A DNA stretch of 31,250 nucleotides from a virus. The DNA lies in IMG/VR virus record IMGVR_UViG_3300046318_000150, positions 1 to 31,250 of that record. One strand, written 5' to 3'. Shown in pieces: positions 20,335 through 29,247 of this stretch. The number at the start of each line of letters is the position of its first letter. Position 1 is the first letter of the stretch. The translations under genes were made by a program, and so were the position numbers. Below the pieces are notes generated by a model. That model was not told where the DNA came from. It saw only the letters and a list, made by a program, of their open reading frames with translations, and did not search any database.

Positions 20335-20946
20335 TTACAGCCAAGAAGCATATTTCTTGGTCTTCAGTTTGCGGTCGTCGAGGCCGTGCGTGCCGCCGTT
20401 GATCCGCTTTGTCAGCGCGAGGATGGCGGCGTCGCCGGTGCCTTGGTCGCAGATCGACCACAGCTTGTTCTTGTCGAAGAACCACAGGGCGCTTTCAAAG
20501 GCCAGTTCGGTAGCCACCAAATCGGGATTCGTCATCACATCGGGGCGACCGATGTAATCGGAGAACGCCTTGAAATTAAATTTGCCCGTCAATTGGAGAC
20601 TGCCGCGGCCACGAAAAAGCCATCCCTCGCCCGACGCTTCGTCGCCATTGCCCATGCGGTTGGCATAGACGCGGTTGGCAATCTTCTGGGGCTGGCGTTC
20701 GTAAGCGCGTGCCAGTGCGTCGGTGGGGAAGTACTTCCCAAAGATGCCGCGCAGACCCTTGGCGCCGTAATTCAGGTTCTCGCTGAACGCTTTGAAGCCG
20801 CCGCTTTCATGCGCCGTTTGAGCAAAGAAATGTGCAGCCCGATTAGGTGATAGTTTATAAAAAGCCGCAGCCGCCTTAAGTGTACCCGGACCGAATGCAC
20901 CATCTGCGGTTACCCCAATCTTCTTCTGAAGTTCAATCAAGCTCAT
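20335..20946 (-). CDS. Endolysin, GH19 chitinase-like lysozyme
   Basis: ATG 20946 overlaps the previous stop as ATGA and gives 203 residues. The N-terminal ~35 residues resemble a short peptidoglycan-binding segment (LQKKIGVTADGAFGPGTLKA, quoted up to the helix). The GH19 domain has TAHESGGF with the catalytic Glu47, a second conserved Glu56 in SENLNY, and W-L-F-R-G-R-G-S-L-Q-L-T-G, a GH19 signature. It would degrade cell wall peptidoglycan at the end of infection. There is no signal peptide, so release needs a holin. Confidence 0.9.
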   Translation of the reverse strand: MSLIELQKKIGVTADGAFGPGTLKAAAAFYKLSPNRAAHFFAQTAHESGGFKAFSENLNYGAKGLRGIFGKYFPTDALARAYERQPQKIANRVYANRMGNGDEASGEGWLFRGRGSLQLTGKFNFKAFSDYIGRPDVMTNPDLVATELAFESALWFFDKNKLWSICDQGTGDAAILALTKRINGGTHGLDDRKLKTKKYASWL

Positions 20947-21410
20947 TTGCCAGCACTCCGCCAATCAGGAAAGTCATCCGCGTCAACCACGCCGTCGCCG
21001 TTGGCGTCGTAGCGCAGGTCGTTGCGGTACTTCTCCCAAGGCGCCATGTCGTCGTCATCGTCATCTTCGGGCGTGTCGATAAAGACAGTGCCTTGCGGAT
21101 CGTCATACGCCTTTGGCTCCTCTGGCGCAGGCGCTTCAGGCTCTGGTTCTTTGTCGCGGGCGTTGGCGTTAAGGCTCAAGCCGCCCAGCAGCCCGACGAA
21201 CGCGCCGATAATTGTCTGGAACGCAGGGTTGACCATCTCAAGGATGGCCGCGCTGTCCACGACATCGTTCGGCATGAACAGGCCGGCGACAAGCGCCAGC
21301 ACAACGACAAGGATAACTGCCGATAGCGTGACGATTGCCACGCGGATGACAAACTCGACGGTGTCGTTGACGCCGTCGCTCTTGCTTTCAAAACTACTCA
21401 GGAAGCTCAT
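20943..21410 (-). CDS. Membrane protein with C-terminal EF-hand-like loop (155 aa)
   Basis: ATG 21410 is chosen (stop overlaps the endolysin start). Two hydrophobic stretches, residues ~19-46 and ~64-81, are followed by a Pro/Glu-rich linker (~85-105), a run of six Asp at 116-121, and DANGDGVVDADD at 135-146. The last is a canonical 12-residue EF-hand loop (Asp at 1, Asn at 3, Asp at 5, Gly at 6, Asp at 9, Asp at 12). The lysis-cassette position suggests a holin- or spanin-type function whose state might depend on Ca2+. That coupling is inference. Confidence 0.68.
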   Translation of the reverse strand: MSFLSSFESKSDGVNDTVEFVIRVAIVTLSAVILVVVLALVAGLFMPNDVVDSAAILEMVNPAFQTIIGAFVGLLGGLSLNANARDKEPEPEAPAPEEPKAYDDPQGTVFIDTPEDDDDDDMAPWEKYRNDLRYDANGDGVVDADDFPDWRSAGK

Positions 21411-21672
21411 CTTCTTTATCCTTCTTCTTTTGCATGGCCCCGCTGCCCTGCCCCGCCATGAGGCCGGCCAACGCGCCGACAATGAACGTCGCTATCGGGT
21501 TAATCAACTTGAAAAACTCAGCGTCGTTGGGCGACTGCCCTTCCATCGGCTGCGATACAAACACCAGCGAATACAGCACGGTCGCAACGATGAACGTCAA
21601 CGTCAGCGACAGCACGATGCCGACGATGAACCGCAGCAGTTCTTCTGGCGACCATTCGCTAGTGGGCTTCAT
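21394..21672 (-). CDS. Two-helix membrane protein, holin candidate (92 aa)
   Basis: The product has a first membrane helix at ~15-40 (FIVGIVLSLTLTFIVATVLYSL) and a second at ~58-72 (INPIATFIVGALAGLMAG), then a basic and acidic C-terminal tail (QKKKDKEDELPE). Two helices, a charged tail and location directly upstream of the EF-hand membrane gene and the endolysin are typical of holins. It starts within the previous gene by 14 nt. Its second helix resembles that of the EF-hand protein (NPAFQTIIGAFVGLLGG), so the two may be related by duplication. Confidence 0.65.
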   Translation of the reverse strand: MKPTSEWSPEELLRFIVGIVLSLTLTFIVATVLYSLVFVSQPMEGQSPNDAEFFKLINPIATFIVGALAGLMAGQGSGAMQKKKDKEDELPE

Positions 21673-21844
21673 GCTCTTCTTCGCCTGTATTTATCAGCCA
21701 TTCGGTGCAGTAGCCCATAGCGATGCAGCGCGGCTTCTTGCAGAGTTCGTCCTGCCAGTTCTCAGGGTCTTGGCAGTCGTAGCGGTAACGGTCTTCGCAA
21801 CCCGCCAGCAACAGCACCGCCAGTAGTAGACTGACTACACGCAT
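21659..21844 (-). CDS. Cysteine-rich lipoprotein of the lysis cassette (61 aa)
   Basis: A basic MR start and hydrophobic core end in a lipobox LLAGC with Cys16, so it should be lipidated. Glu at position +2 favours outer-membrane sorting. Four more Cys (24, 35, 40, 46) could form two disulfides. The RYRYDCQDPENW segment is one I have met in lipoproteins of environmental phages near the lysin. It may act as an outer-membrane spanin-like partner or an exclusion lipoprotein; no inner-membrane spanin was identified. Confidence 0.75.
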   Translation of the reverse strand: MRVVSLLLAVLLLAGCEDRYRYDCQDPENWQDELCKKPRCIAMGYCTEWLINTGEEEHEAH

Positions 21845-21853
21845 GGGCCTACC

Positions 21854-22033
21854 TTAGACGCCCTTTTGCAGCACGTTCAGCAGGATGCCGACCAGCAACA
21901 CTATGATCGTGCCAGCCGAAGTCATGCCGACTTTCTCAATGCGCTTCATCCGCGCACAGATACTTTCGTACCGGAACGCGCAGACTTGTTCGTGCGTGTT
22001 AAGCTGCGCTTGGGTCTGGTCGATAGTGTTCAT
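21854..22033 (-). CDS. Small single-helix membrane protein (59 aa)
   Basis: This frame opens with ATG 22033 two nt after the preceding gene and ends at 21854 ahead of the lipoprotein. A polar N-terminal half with two Cys (EQVCAFRYESICAR) precedes a membrane helix (TSAGTIIVLLVGILLNVL). This order of N-terminal amphipathic helix then one membrane helix resembles XhlA-type holin accessory proteins, but the match is loose. Confidence 0.62.
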   Translation of the reverse strand: MNTIDQTQAQLNTHEQVCAFRYESICARMKRIEKVGMTSAGTIIVLLVGILLNVLQKGV

Positions 22034-22035
22034 GG

Positions 22036-24522
22036 TTAGCGTCTCATCATGTTGCGTGATACTTTGCCGTATATCGGCACGGGATAACCTTCGGAATAAT
22101 CAATATCTATCAGCGGCTCACCGGAGTCAGGATCGAATTCAGGAAAGTCAAACTCCGCCCCTATTGTTGGTGGCGGTCCAAACTGTTGAGCCATGACATT
22201 ACGCACCCCGGCGGGCACTTGGCTAACTTTTTCGGACGCTATCTGACGCGCCGGGAAAGTGTCAATAAGCTCACCCATACGCGGCGCAGACGCATACGCA
22301 TCAACCAGTTCTTTCTCCACCCGCGGCATGAGATAGCCGGTTTGCGCTCGACGCGCGCCTTCAGCCGCTACAGCAATAGGGGCTGCGGGGGTATTCATCA
22401 GATAACCAAAGCCGCGGGTTATATAGCTAGGTGTTTCGTTCAGTATAACCTTGCCAGCGGCGCCGCCGCCTTCGCCGCGCAAGGTATTTATCGTGTTAAG
22501 TCTTGTTAACTCGTCGGCTGTCATTTTAAGCGCGTCCAAACGCCGAGGGTCGCCCGCAAACGCGTTAGCAATCTTTTCGTTTTCTGGGCCGCCGCCCATA
22601 ATTTTACCCACTGCTTTTGGATCGCCGCCGCGAACCAGCTTTAAAAATTCAGCACCCGTTTCCGGTGCGGTTTCGTACCTGCGAAACGCTTCGCCCGCTA
22701 ATTGCTGGCGGTTAACGGCAGCATAGCCTTGTTCCGATTTTTGGAGAAATTCATCTACAAGATCGCCGCCGCCGCCGCGGCGTAGTGTATCGTCGATTAG
22801 CGAACGAAGCTCTAACACGGTTCCTTGCGCTGCTTCAGGCGTACCTGTGCGAGAAGGAACACCTCCCATTTGTGTGGATAGCCGGTTAACAATATTGTTG
22901 ATACCTGAGCGGCGAATTTTACCTAGCGCCTTAGGGTTAAGCATCCCGTTTGCGTCGGTGGCTTTTTCAAGCTGCCTGATGACGCCTTTTATTGCGCCCT
23001 CTTCTACTGATCCACGCAGAATTTCGGGGTCGGCCATTTTGCGTTGCAACGAAGCTATAAGATCGGCAGCGCGCATAGGCCGCATACCTTGCGAAGCCAT
23101 GTCATCAACCATCTGGTATAAGTCGTTAGCTGCCCCGCGCAACTCAATCTGCGCCGCCATAGCATCGTCTGCGCGCTGCCCGGCGGCGCCGGATATGCCG
23201 CGTGTTTGCTGTATACGTTCCATGTCTGGGAACAGCGCAGGCTTGTCGCCCATGATGGCAGCTTGTTCGCCGGCGCGCTCTTCCAAGCCGCGCATACGAG
23301 GGACAACGCCGGACGCGGTAATCTCGTCGGCGGTCCGCGCAGCTTGACGAGCAGTTCGTTCAGCAACCGGAACGATTTGACTGGCTGCGCCTGCTCTTTG
23401 ATACATTTCTTCGCGTAATGGCGCTATGTCGCGTGTGACTGCTGCTCGTTCGCCGCGTATCGCAGCGCGTATATCTTCCATCGTATCGCCACCAGCGGCT
23501 TCAGCCAGCCGGCGAGTACGCGCTTCGGTATCGCTTTTTAATTTACGGCCAAATACGTCGGCGCCGGTTTCGGTCTGTTCTTGCGCCATTTTACCAATAC
23601 CAAACACAGCACGCGGCTCAATCTTGACATCCACAAGAAACTGCTCAGCCATGCGCTGATCGTCCGGCGATAGTTTTGCAAACTCTGCGCGGGCTGCGTC
23701 AAGGTTGTCTGCGAAGGCGCGGCGCAGAATTTCAGCAGCTTTGCCTTTAGCCATAGTGAAGCCGGGGCGGAAAAAATCAACCACGGGGCTGCCCATGCGC
23801 TTTAGTACGTTAAGCACAACAGGAAGACCAGCACCGTAAGCGCCGCCTTCCAAAACATCCTGATCCATTAATCCTGCGGTAGCGGCGCCAGAAATACCGC
23901 CGCCGACGGCGCGCTCACCTAGTTGTTTCGCGCGCTGAAGACGAGTAAGTTTGGCCGACTGCGCGGCGGTACGCCCTGCGCCTACGCCGCCGGAACCTGT
24001 AGCAGTAGCAATCCGCGCCAACGCGTTGCCCACCACAGGCGCTTTTTGCAGTATAGGCGCAGCCAGATTAGCTGCGCGTGTAACTCCTGCGACCGGGCCT
24101 ACCATGCGCCCGACTTCACGGGCGACGGGGCGGGGCTGCGTTGTCAACTGCCGTGCCACCGTATCGACAGCTTTCTTGCGCTGGTTCTGCGCCTGCTTTA
24201 CTGCATCCTTACCAAAAATCAGGCTTGATATAGGGTCGGTAATCATGGCGGCGGCGTTGTACGTGCCTTCGGGGACGCCAATTAGCGCCTCGTTAATAAC
24301 GTCTAGCGTAGTGTCTATGGCGCCGATACCTGTGCCGCGGTTGCGCGGGGCAGCCTTTTTGGGTGGCAAAATAAACTTTATGATCTCAGTAGGCTTATAG
24401 CCGCTGTCTACCGCATCCTTAACCTTAGGATCGGTGGCCGCTAAATATTTAATAATTTCCGCGTCAGTGTACCCGTTCTGGCGGGCTTCGCGGATTTTCG
24501 CTTTATAATCTACAGGCGCCAT
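22036..24522 (-). CDS. Internal virion / DNA ejection protein (828 aa)
   Basis: This protein is Ala/Gly/Arg-rich and mostly helical, as expected of P22 gp16- or T7 gp16-type injected proteins, with a length comparable to large ejection proteins (P22 gp16 is 609 residues, T7 gp16 over 1300). The N-terminus carries two short repeats GYTDAEIIKYL (17-27) and GYKPTEIIKFI (41-51). Hydrophobic Gly-rich stretches (~140-250) could be membrane-active. No lytic transglycosylase motif was found. It is the last of three successive virion-interior genes, next to the lysis cassette. Confidence 0.68.
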   Translation of the reverse strand: MAPVDYKAKIREARQNGYTDAEIIKYLAATDPKVKDAVDSGYKPTEIIKFILPPKKAAPRNRGTGIGAIDTTLDVINEALIGVPEGTYNAAAMITDPISSLIFGKDAVKQAQNQRKKAVDTVARQLTTQPRPVAREVGRMVGPVAGVTRAANLAAPILQKAPVVGNALARIATATGSGGVGAGRTAAQSAKLTRLQRAKQLGERAVGGGISGAATAGLMDQDVLEGGAYGAGLPVVLNVLKRMGSPVVDFFRPGFTMAKGKAAEILRRAFADNLDAARAEFAKLSPDDQRMAEQFLVDVKIEPRAVFGIGKMAQEQTETGADVFGRKLKSDTEARTRRLAEAAGGDTMEDIRAAIRGERAAVTRDIAPLREEMYQRAGAASQIVPVAERTARQAARTADEITASGVVPRMRGLEERAGEQAAIMGDKPALFPDMERIQQTRGISGAAGQRADDAMAAQIELRGAANDLYQMVDDMASQGMRPMRAADLIASLQRKMADPEILRGSVEEGAIKGVIRQLEKATDANGMLNPKALGKIRRSGINNIVNRLSTQMGGVPSRTGTPEAAQGTVLELRSLIDDTLRRGGGGDLVDEFLQKSEQGYAAVNRQQLAGEAFRRYETAPETGAEFLKLVRGGDPKAVGKIMGGGPENEKIANAFAGDPRRLDALKMTADELTRLNTINTLRGEGGGAAGKVILNETPSYITRGFGYLMNTPAAPIAVAAEGARRAQTGYLMPRVEKELVDAYASAPRMGELIDTFPARQIASEKVSQVPAGVRNVMAQQFGPPPTIGAEFDFPEFDPDSGEPLIDIDYSEGYPVPIYGKVSRNMMRR

Positions 24523-24534
24523 AATTAAATACCC

Positions 24535-26343
24535 TTAACCACCAAAAATATTTTGGAGGGGTTTACGTTTTGTAGATGTTTGCGGCGCCGATTTATATTT
24601 TGGCGCTACAGTACGAACTTTTAAGCGGAGTTCAGGCGCTTCCTTCATAACTTCGCGGTATACATTGTTGTACTTTTGTATCGCTTGCTCGCGTGTGCGG
24701 TACAGTTCGTCACGCAAACGCTGCATTTCAATTTCCTGCTTACGCTCTGAACCTGTTTGCGTCAGCTTGGTGGACGCTTGGGCCGCTACTTTTAAGTCGG
24801 CGTCGGACACAACGCCCTGCGGAGACCCGCCAGTTTCGGTTTGCCCCCTGTCGTCAATAAGTTTTTGAAGGACGGTATTACTCGTGATGTAATCGTAAAG
24901 TCCTTGTGCGTCGGCGCGCGTTTCGGACTGAAGGGCGCGCGGTATACGACCTTCAATAGCGCCAATAATGCTGTTGCGAGAACCCGAACGCAAATATTCG
25001 TCGATTGCGTTAATGCGTCCGGTAAGACTGTTTACCAAAGTCTGCGTTTCAGCCTTCGCAACCGGCATTTCGCCGCGCAACTTTTCCAGCCGTTTTGCGC
25101 GTTCTGTACCCGCTACAATCCGCGGCTCAGTACCAACCTTAACATTTTCCGACCCAGCGGTTTCAGCCGCTTTCTGGCTGCCAAGCACTTGCGGTGCAAC
25201 CAGCGACGATCCGGGCAACGGCGACACGTTCGGGTCGCGGCGTTGAAGTGGCTGATATTGCACCTCCGTGTTCCGCATCATCGACATATCGCCGTCTAGG
25301 TTAGCAGTCCGCGATTGCGGCGGTTGCCCCCCGCGATAGACAGCAAACCCTGCGTCGGGTCTTTGCACTGGGTTAGGCGCCATCGGCGGCTGCTGTTGGC
25401 CCATTCCGCTGGCGGCCAGCGACGGCGCGTCAGCTTGCAGCGCAATCTTGTTGCTGCGGATTACGTCCATAATCCCTTGACGGGCCTGCGGCGGTGTCAT
25501 CGCTAACATCTGGTCAAGATCAATTTGAGCCATGACACCAGTGTTGACGGCGGAGTCAAGAATGGCGGGGACCATTTGAGGCGTCATCTGTCCTGCGCCG
25601 CCCATGTCGCTTTGGTTAAAGGATGCTGGCCGAACCGTAGGCATACCTGAGGGGATGTTGCGCGGGTCCATACCCTGCTGTATAAGGTCTTGCGGCGTTG
25701 TGTTAGCACCCTGCGTCGCGCGCATATTCGTGCCCGCGCCAGCGGTTGGCGTCTGCGGTGCCGCGATCGGCGCCGGCGCCGCCGCGTTGGGCGCGTTGCG
25801 TATAACCCTTGTTGAAGGTTTGCTGCCAGTAATAACCTGTATAGCTGTACCTTCTGGGACTGGATTCCCTTGCTCATCAACGCCGCCCTTGCCGGCGTAC
25901 TCAATGGTGGCTTTAGCGTCAGGATCAATTTTATCGACCGCTTGTTTTGCGGTTAACATTATGTTGTTAACTTTTTCCCGGTCAAATGCGGGCGCAAACA
26001 TTCCAATTTGGTCGGCAATTTCAGGGCTTATTTTTCTTACGCGGTTCAACCAAAATTGATGCCCTTCATCCGTGGACACCATTTTATATTGCTCTTCAAG
26101 ATCGTCGATTTGTGCGCGCACATTATCTATCTCAGCTTTTGTTAAAGCTGGCCCCTGCAACGCTTCTTCGCGCGCATCTTTCTTTTGGGCTAAAGTCATC
26201 GCCTGCTGCGCCTGCGCTGCTTGACGTTCAGCCGCCTCCTGCTGCTTCGTCATATTCATCATGTTGACGAATTTTGCAGTTTGAGCAGCAGCGCTGGGAA
26301 GCTGTGGGCCGCGCGCCTGAAGGGCTATCATTTGGTTTGGCAT
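24535..26343 (-). CDS. Internal virion protein, coiled-coil and Pro/Ala-rich (602 aa)
   Basis: An N-terminal Gln/Ala/Glu coiled coil (~30-95) is followed by a long low-complexity Pro/Ala/Gln/Gly region (~185-330) and a helical C-terminus (~410-590) ending in a basic Lys/Pro tail. No enzymatic motif is visible. It lies between two ejection-type genes, so a structural virion-interior or ejection role is likely. The long disordered stretch would let it pass through a narrow portal. Family not recognised. Confidence 0.62.
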   Translation of the reverse strand: MPNQMIALQARGPQLPSAAAQTAKFVNMMNMTKQQEAAERQAAQAQQAMTLAQKKDAREEALQGPALTKAEIDNVRAQIDDLEEQYKMVSTDEGHQFWLNRVRKISPEIADQIGMFAPAFDREKVNNIMLTAKQAVDKIDPDAKATIEYAGKGGVDEQGNPVPEGTAIQVITGSKPSTRVIRNAPNAAAPAPIAAPQTPTAGAGTNMRATQGANTTPQDLIQQGMDPRNIPSGMPTVRPASFNQSDMGGAGQMTPQMVPAILDSAVNTGVMAQIDLDQMLAMTPPQARQGIMDVIRSNKIALQADAPSLAASGMGQQQPPMAPNPVQRPDAGFAVYRGGQPPQSRTANLDGDMSMMRNTEVQYQPLQRRDPNVSPLPGSSLVAPQVLGSQKAAETAGSENVKVGTEPRIVAGTERAKRLEKLRGEMPVAKAETQTLVNSLTGRINAIDEYLRSGSRNSIIGAIEGRIPRALQSETRADAQGLYDYITSNTVLQKLIDDRGQTETGGSPQGVVSDADLKVAAQASTKLTQTGSERKQEIEMQRLRDELYRTREQAIQKYNNVYREVMKEAPELRLKVRTVAPKYKSAPQTSTKRKPLQNIFGG

Positions 26344-26363
26344 ATCAATAAACCTTTTGGCGA

Positions 26364-27680
26364 TTAAGTCGTTTTACGCTTATAGTAATCCATTATGGCC
26401 TTATTCATAGGCGCTTCCATTGCATACCCAGCCACTTGGCCTAGCGCGTTGTTGTACGCGTTGGCTTGACCGATATAGCCAGATGCGCGGGCAGCGCCCG
26501 CGTTCATCGCGCCTGTGGCCTGTGCGTTGCCGACATTGTATGCGCTTTGCGATCCAGCGTTCGCTATGTTCTGTGCGCCACGCGAAACGGCGTCCGCTAT
26601 ATTGTACTGGTTCTGTGCAATGTTCTGGCCTTGGCCCAACGCAAGATTGCCTTGGTTGCCGTAATAGTCGCCCGCGGCGCCAACCATTGCGTTTCCGCGG
26701 CCAAGAGCGTTTCCAGCGGTCGCCTGACCAAGCCCTAAAGCCATTCCGGCTGTGGCTTCTCCGCGGTTCAGCGCGTTCTGCGCCGTCATCTGGCCGCGCG
26801 CAAGAGCGTTTCCGGCGGTTTGCGATCCGTATTGGCCCGCAAAGTTGCTCATGGTATTCGACGCCGATTGACCGGCGCCGGTCAAAGAGCCTAGCGTACC
26901 CAGACGCGCGGCGCGCTCAGTCTGATAGCGGTTAAATGCGTTGCCAAACTCTTGGCTGGCTAAGTCTTGGCCGAACCGCTGGATGCCTTTCAAGGCTCCG
27001 CCAGACAGCAGACCGCCGCGGGCGGATGCGCTGCGCTCTAACGCCTTCATGCCTTCCGATTGACGGAAAGCATAGCCGGGGTCTTGCTCAAATTGTTGTG
27101 CGCCAAAGGGCTTGGCGTATTCACCATAATTGGCGGCGTTTGTATCGCCGCCGAGGCCCATAAGCTGCATGATTTGATTTTGGGCGGTTAGACCACTTTG
27201 GATATATGGGTTTTGAAATTCGCCCTGCCGCTGGTATGCTTGGTCATACGCACCTTGGGCGCCGGTAAACGCCGTGTCATATGCGCCTTGCGCCGCGTCG
27301 TAAGAGCGGTCGTATGCGCCTTGCGCCTGCCCATATGCCTGCGTGTAAGCGTCTTGCGCGCCGCCATACGCCGTGTCGTATTGCGCCTGCGTCTCTTCGT
27401 ACTGCGCCCGTGAAAAGTCCTGCGCTGCCTTAGTCGCTGCGTCCTGCGCGGTCTGTGCCGCGGCTGCGGCTTCCTTTGCTGCCGCAACAGCTTCTGCGTT
27501 GCCAGTTTTCTGAGCTTCTAATGCCAGCGCGGCTGCGCGTTCCTGCGCCGCGGTTGCGTCAGCAGCAGCTTTTGCTTGCGTGTTAGCCGCTTTCTTAGAT
27601 GCAGAAGCGGCCATAGCCCCACCGCCAAGAGCAGCAGCCCCGCCGATTAACGCTGCGCCGACTACAGGTGCGATTGGCAT
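26364..27680 (-). CDS. DNA ejection protein with 11-residue repeats (438 aa)
   Basis: Residues 5-25 are a hydrophobic Ala/Gly segment. At ~200-260 lies a core (PGYAFRQSEGM, SARGGLLSGGALKGIQ, FGNAFNRYQTERAARLG) characteristic of a phage DNA transfer/ejection protein family. Two flanking blocks show 11-residue periodicity: ~102-156 with consensus xxAYxxAQGAY, and ~289-420 with xxNALxxGxxxA. Hendecad repeats support long amphipathic or transmembrane helices, fitting a DNA-translocating channel. It is first of the three ejection-type genes and starts in TAATG overlap with the GNAT-like gene. Confidence 0.78.
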   Translation of the reverse strand: MPIAPVVGAALIGGAAALGGGAMAASASKKAANTQAKAAADATAAQERAAALALEAQKTGNAEAVAAAKEAAAAAQTAQDAATKAAQDFSRAQYEETQAQYDTAYGGAQDAYTQAYGQAQGAYDRSYDAAQGAYDTAFTGAQGAYDQAYQRQGEFQNPYIQSGLTAQNQIMQLMGLGGDTNAANYGEYAKPFGAQQFEQDPGYAFRQSEGMKALERSASARGGLLSGGALKGIQRFGQDLASQEFGNAFNRYQTERAARLGTLGSLTGAGQSASNTMSNFAGQYGSQTAGNALARGQMTAQNALNRGEATAGMALGLGQATAGNALGRGNAMVGAAGDYYGNQGNLALGQGQNIAQNQYNIADAVSRGAQNIANAGSQSAYNVGNAQATGAMNAGAARASGYIGQANAYNNALGQVAGYAMEAPMNKAIMDYYKRKTT

Positions 27681-28099
27681 TAGTTTAACTCCATCCGGTA
27701 AATTTGATAAAGTGTACCAAACGACTCTACCATTTCATCTGTCTTTTGCATACCCCCTTGACGGGCGTAGCGTACTACGTGTTTACTATCTGGCTCAATT
27801 TTAGTCCACAGTTTTTCGGTGCCGTGATTGCGCGCGTAATCAAGCATGGCCGCGCGCGCATCGTTAGCCCATTTACCCCTGCCTTCTGGCAGAATAAACG
27901 TATGTATTTCGCGGACGCCGGGCGCTGTTTCGGCTAGTAAAAACCCGCCGTGTTCGCCCATAAGAAACCAGTTTTCCGGCATGACTACGAGTATTCGCGT
28001 ATCTATGTCGCCGTCAACGCCGCTACCAACATACGGCCTTACCGCAGGATCGTTTACGACCTTGTTAATAAACGCAGTGTCGTAGCTACGCTCCAGCAT
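27680..28099 (-). CDS. GNAT acetyltransferase-like protein (139 aa)
   Basis: The ATG overlaps the previous stop (TAATG). Residues ~60-115 follow a GNAT pattern: a beta strand (EIHTFILPEGRGK), a Gly-rich turn at the acetyl-CoA loop, a helix (DARAAMLDYARNHG), then KLWTKIEPDSKH and YARQGGMQ. T7 gp13, an internal virion component, also has a GNAT-like fold in my recollection (DUF2833-type), and this gene likewise precedes the ejection genes. The substrate is unknown. It may modify a host or virion protein, or be structural. Confidence 0.65.
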   Translation of the reverse strand: MLERSYDTAFINKVVNDPAVRPYVGSGVDGDIDTRILVVMPENWFLMGEHGGFLLAETAPGVREIHTFILPEGRGKWANDARAAMLDYARNHGTEKLWTKIEPDSKHVVRYARQGGMQKTDEMVESFGTLYQIYRMELN

Positions 28100-28437
28100 T
28101 AGCTAATTTCGCGGCCAGACGCACGCAGGTTGACTGCCGCTGCTGCCGACGCAAGCGTTGATACATATCCGCCAGACGGCAGGGTGTGGCCTACGATTTC
28201 TGGAAAGGTGTACGTCTCGCCGGGTTGCAGCGTCCGCGTCTTGACGATCAGGTTGTCGTTCCCCGTTGCCGCGCCCGCAGCGCCTAAGTTGACGCTCACG
28301 TTGACCATGCTGCTGCTGAAGTTGGTAGCAGTGAACTTGTCAATGATAGTCGTGGTGCTGGCCGGCGCCACATACTGCGTGGTCTGCGCGTTCTCTAGGT
28401 TCTTAGCGGGGATGATGTTGGCTGCGATAATTGGCAT
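28099..28437 (-). CDS. Small beta-rich virion protein (112 aa)
   Basis: ATG 28437 is preceded by an AGGA site. The product is beta-rich (Thr, Ser, Val, Asn), with VNVSVNLGAAGAATGNDNL and TRTLQPGETYTFPEIVG then a VNLRASGRE end. This last pattern is common in small phage structural proteins that I associate with tail or head decoration. Specific role unknown. It is flanked by fibre and ejection-protein genes. Confidence 0.62.
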   Translation of the reverse strand: MPIIAANIIPAKNLENAQTTQYVAPASTTTIIDKFTATNFSSSMVNVSVNLGAAGAATGNDNLIVKTRTLQPGETYTFPEIVGHTLPSGGYVSTLASAAAAVNLRASGREIS

Positions 28438-28449
28438 GGGCCGGTCCTA

Positions 28450-29238
28450 TCAGGTTACGTTGCCGGTGACATAGAATGTTTCCGTGCCAACGCACAACAC
28501 CGAAGCTACACCGTAAGCCGCGATGGTGCGGCTGCCTGTGGTAGCTGTGCCGCCGAGCCGTAGCGTCGTGCCGGCGCCCTGCGTCAGCGTAATGGAACTG
28601 CCGCTGCTGTTGACAACAAGGAACTCGTTACCGGCCACAAACACGCCCGACGGGACTGTGGTGGTCGCGGAAACATACAGATGCTTTCCGATGTCGGAAG
28701 CCGCAGCCGTTGTGTTGAGGCTCTGCGGAACGCTACGGAATCCGATAGTGTAGTCTGTACCAAGGCTGTCTTTAACGGTTGACGCCGAAGCCATGCCGGT
28801 AAGGGTCTTGTTTGTTACCGTCTGCACTGCGTCCAGATAGACGCCGTTCGTCACCGTGCCAGCGTTGCCGGACACATCGCCGATGACATTAACCGTAAGG
28901 GTTACGCCAGTGATCGTGCCGCCGGTGATAGCTACGTTATTGGAGTTCTGGCTGGCGAGAGTACCGTAGGTTGAGATGTTATCGACGGTCCACTGCAATG
29001 TACCAGTCGCGCTTTCCAAAACTACCTTGTAGCTGGATGCGTTAGAGAACCACAGATTACATTCGCCGCGGGAGTCCAGAATTACTGGGTTGGTGTTGGG
29101 TGTAACACCTGACTCGTCGGTGTACGTCTCCAACGGTGTTGTCGTACCGGCTGCATAGGTATATACTTTGCCGCCGACCAACGGGCTACCGCTGGCGTCA
29201 AAGAATTGTGCTTTAGGTTGTGGAGCAAGAACAGCCAT
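28450..29238 (-). CDS. Tail fibre / appendage protein (262 aa)
   Basis: The N-terminal domain (residues 1-65) contains PKAQFFDASGSPLVGGKVYTY and NPVILDSRGECNLWF, a hallmark of N-terminal virion-anchoring segments in podovirus tail fibre and tailspike proteins. The rest is Thr/Ser/Gly-rich and beta-structured (GGTITGVTLTVNV). It is much shorter than a receptor-binding tailspike, so it may be a short fibre or an adaptor to which a longer one, encoded elsewhere, attaches. Confidence 0.74.
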   Translation of the reverse strand: MAVLAPQPKAQFFDASGSPLVGGKVYTYAAGTTTPLETYTDESGVTPNTNPVILDSRGECNLWFSNASSYKVVLESATGTLQWTVDNISTYGTLASQNSNNVAITGGTITGVTLTVNVIGDVSGNAGTVTNGVYLDAVQTVTNKTLTGMASASTVKDSLGTDYTIGFRSVPQSLNTTAAASDIGKHLYVSATTTVPSGVFVAGNEFLVVNSSGSSITLTQGAGTTLRLGGTATTGSRTIAAYGVASVLCVGTETFYVTGNVT

Positions 29239-29247
29239 AGTAAGACC

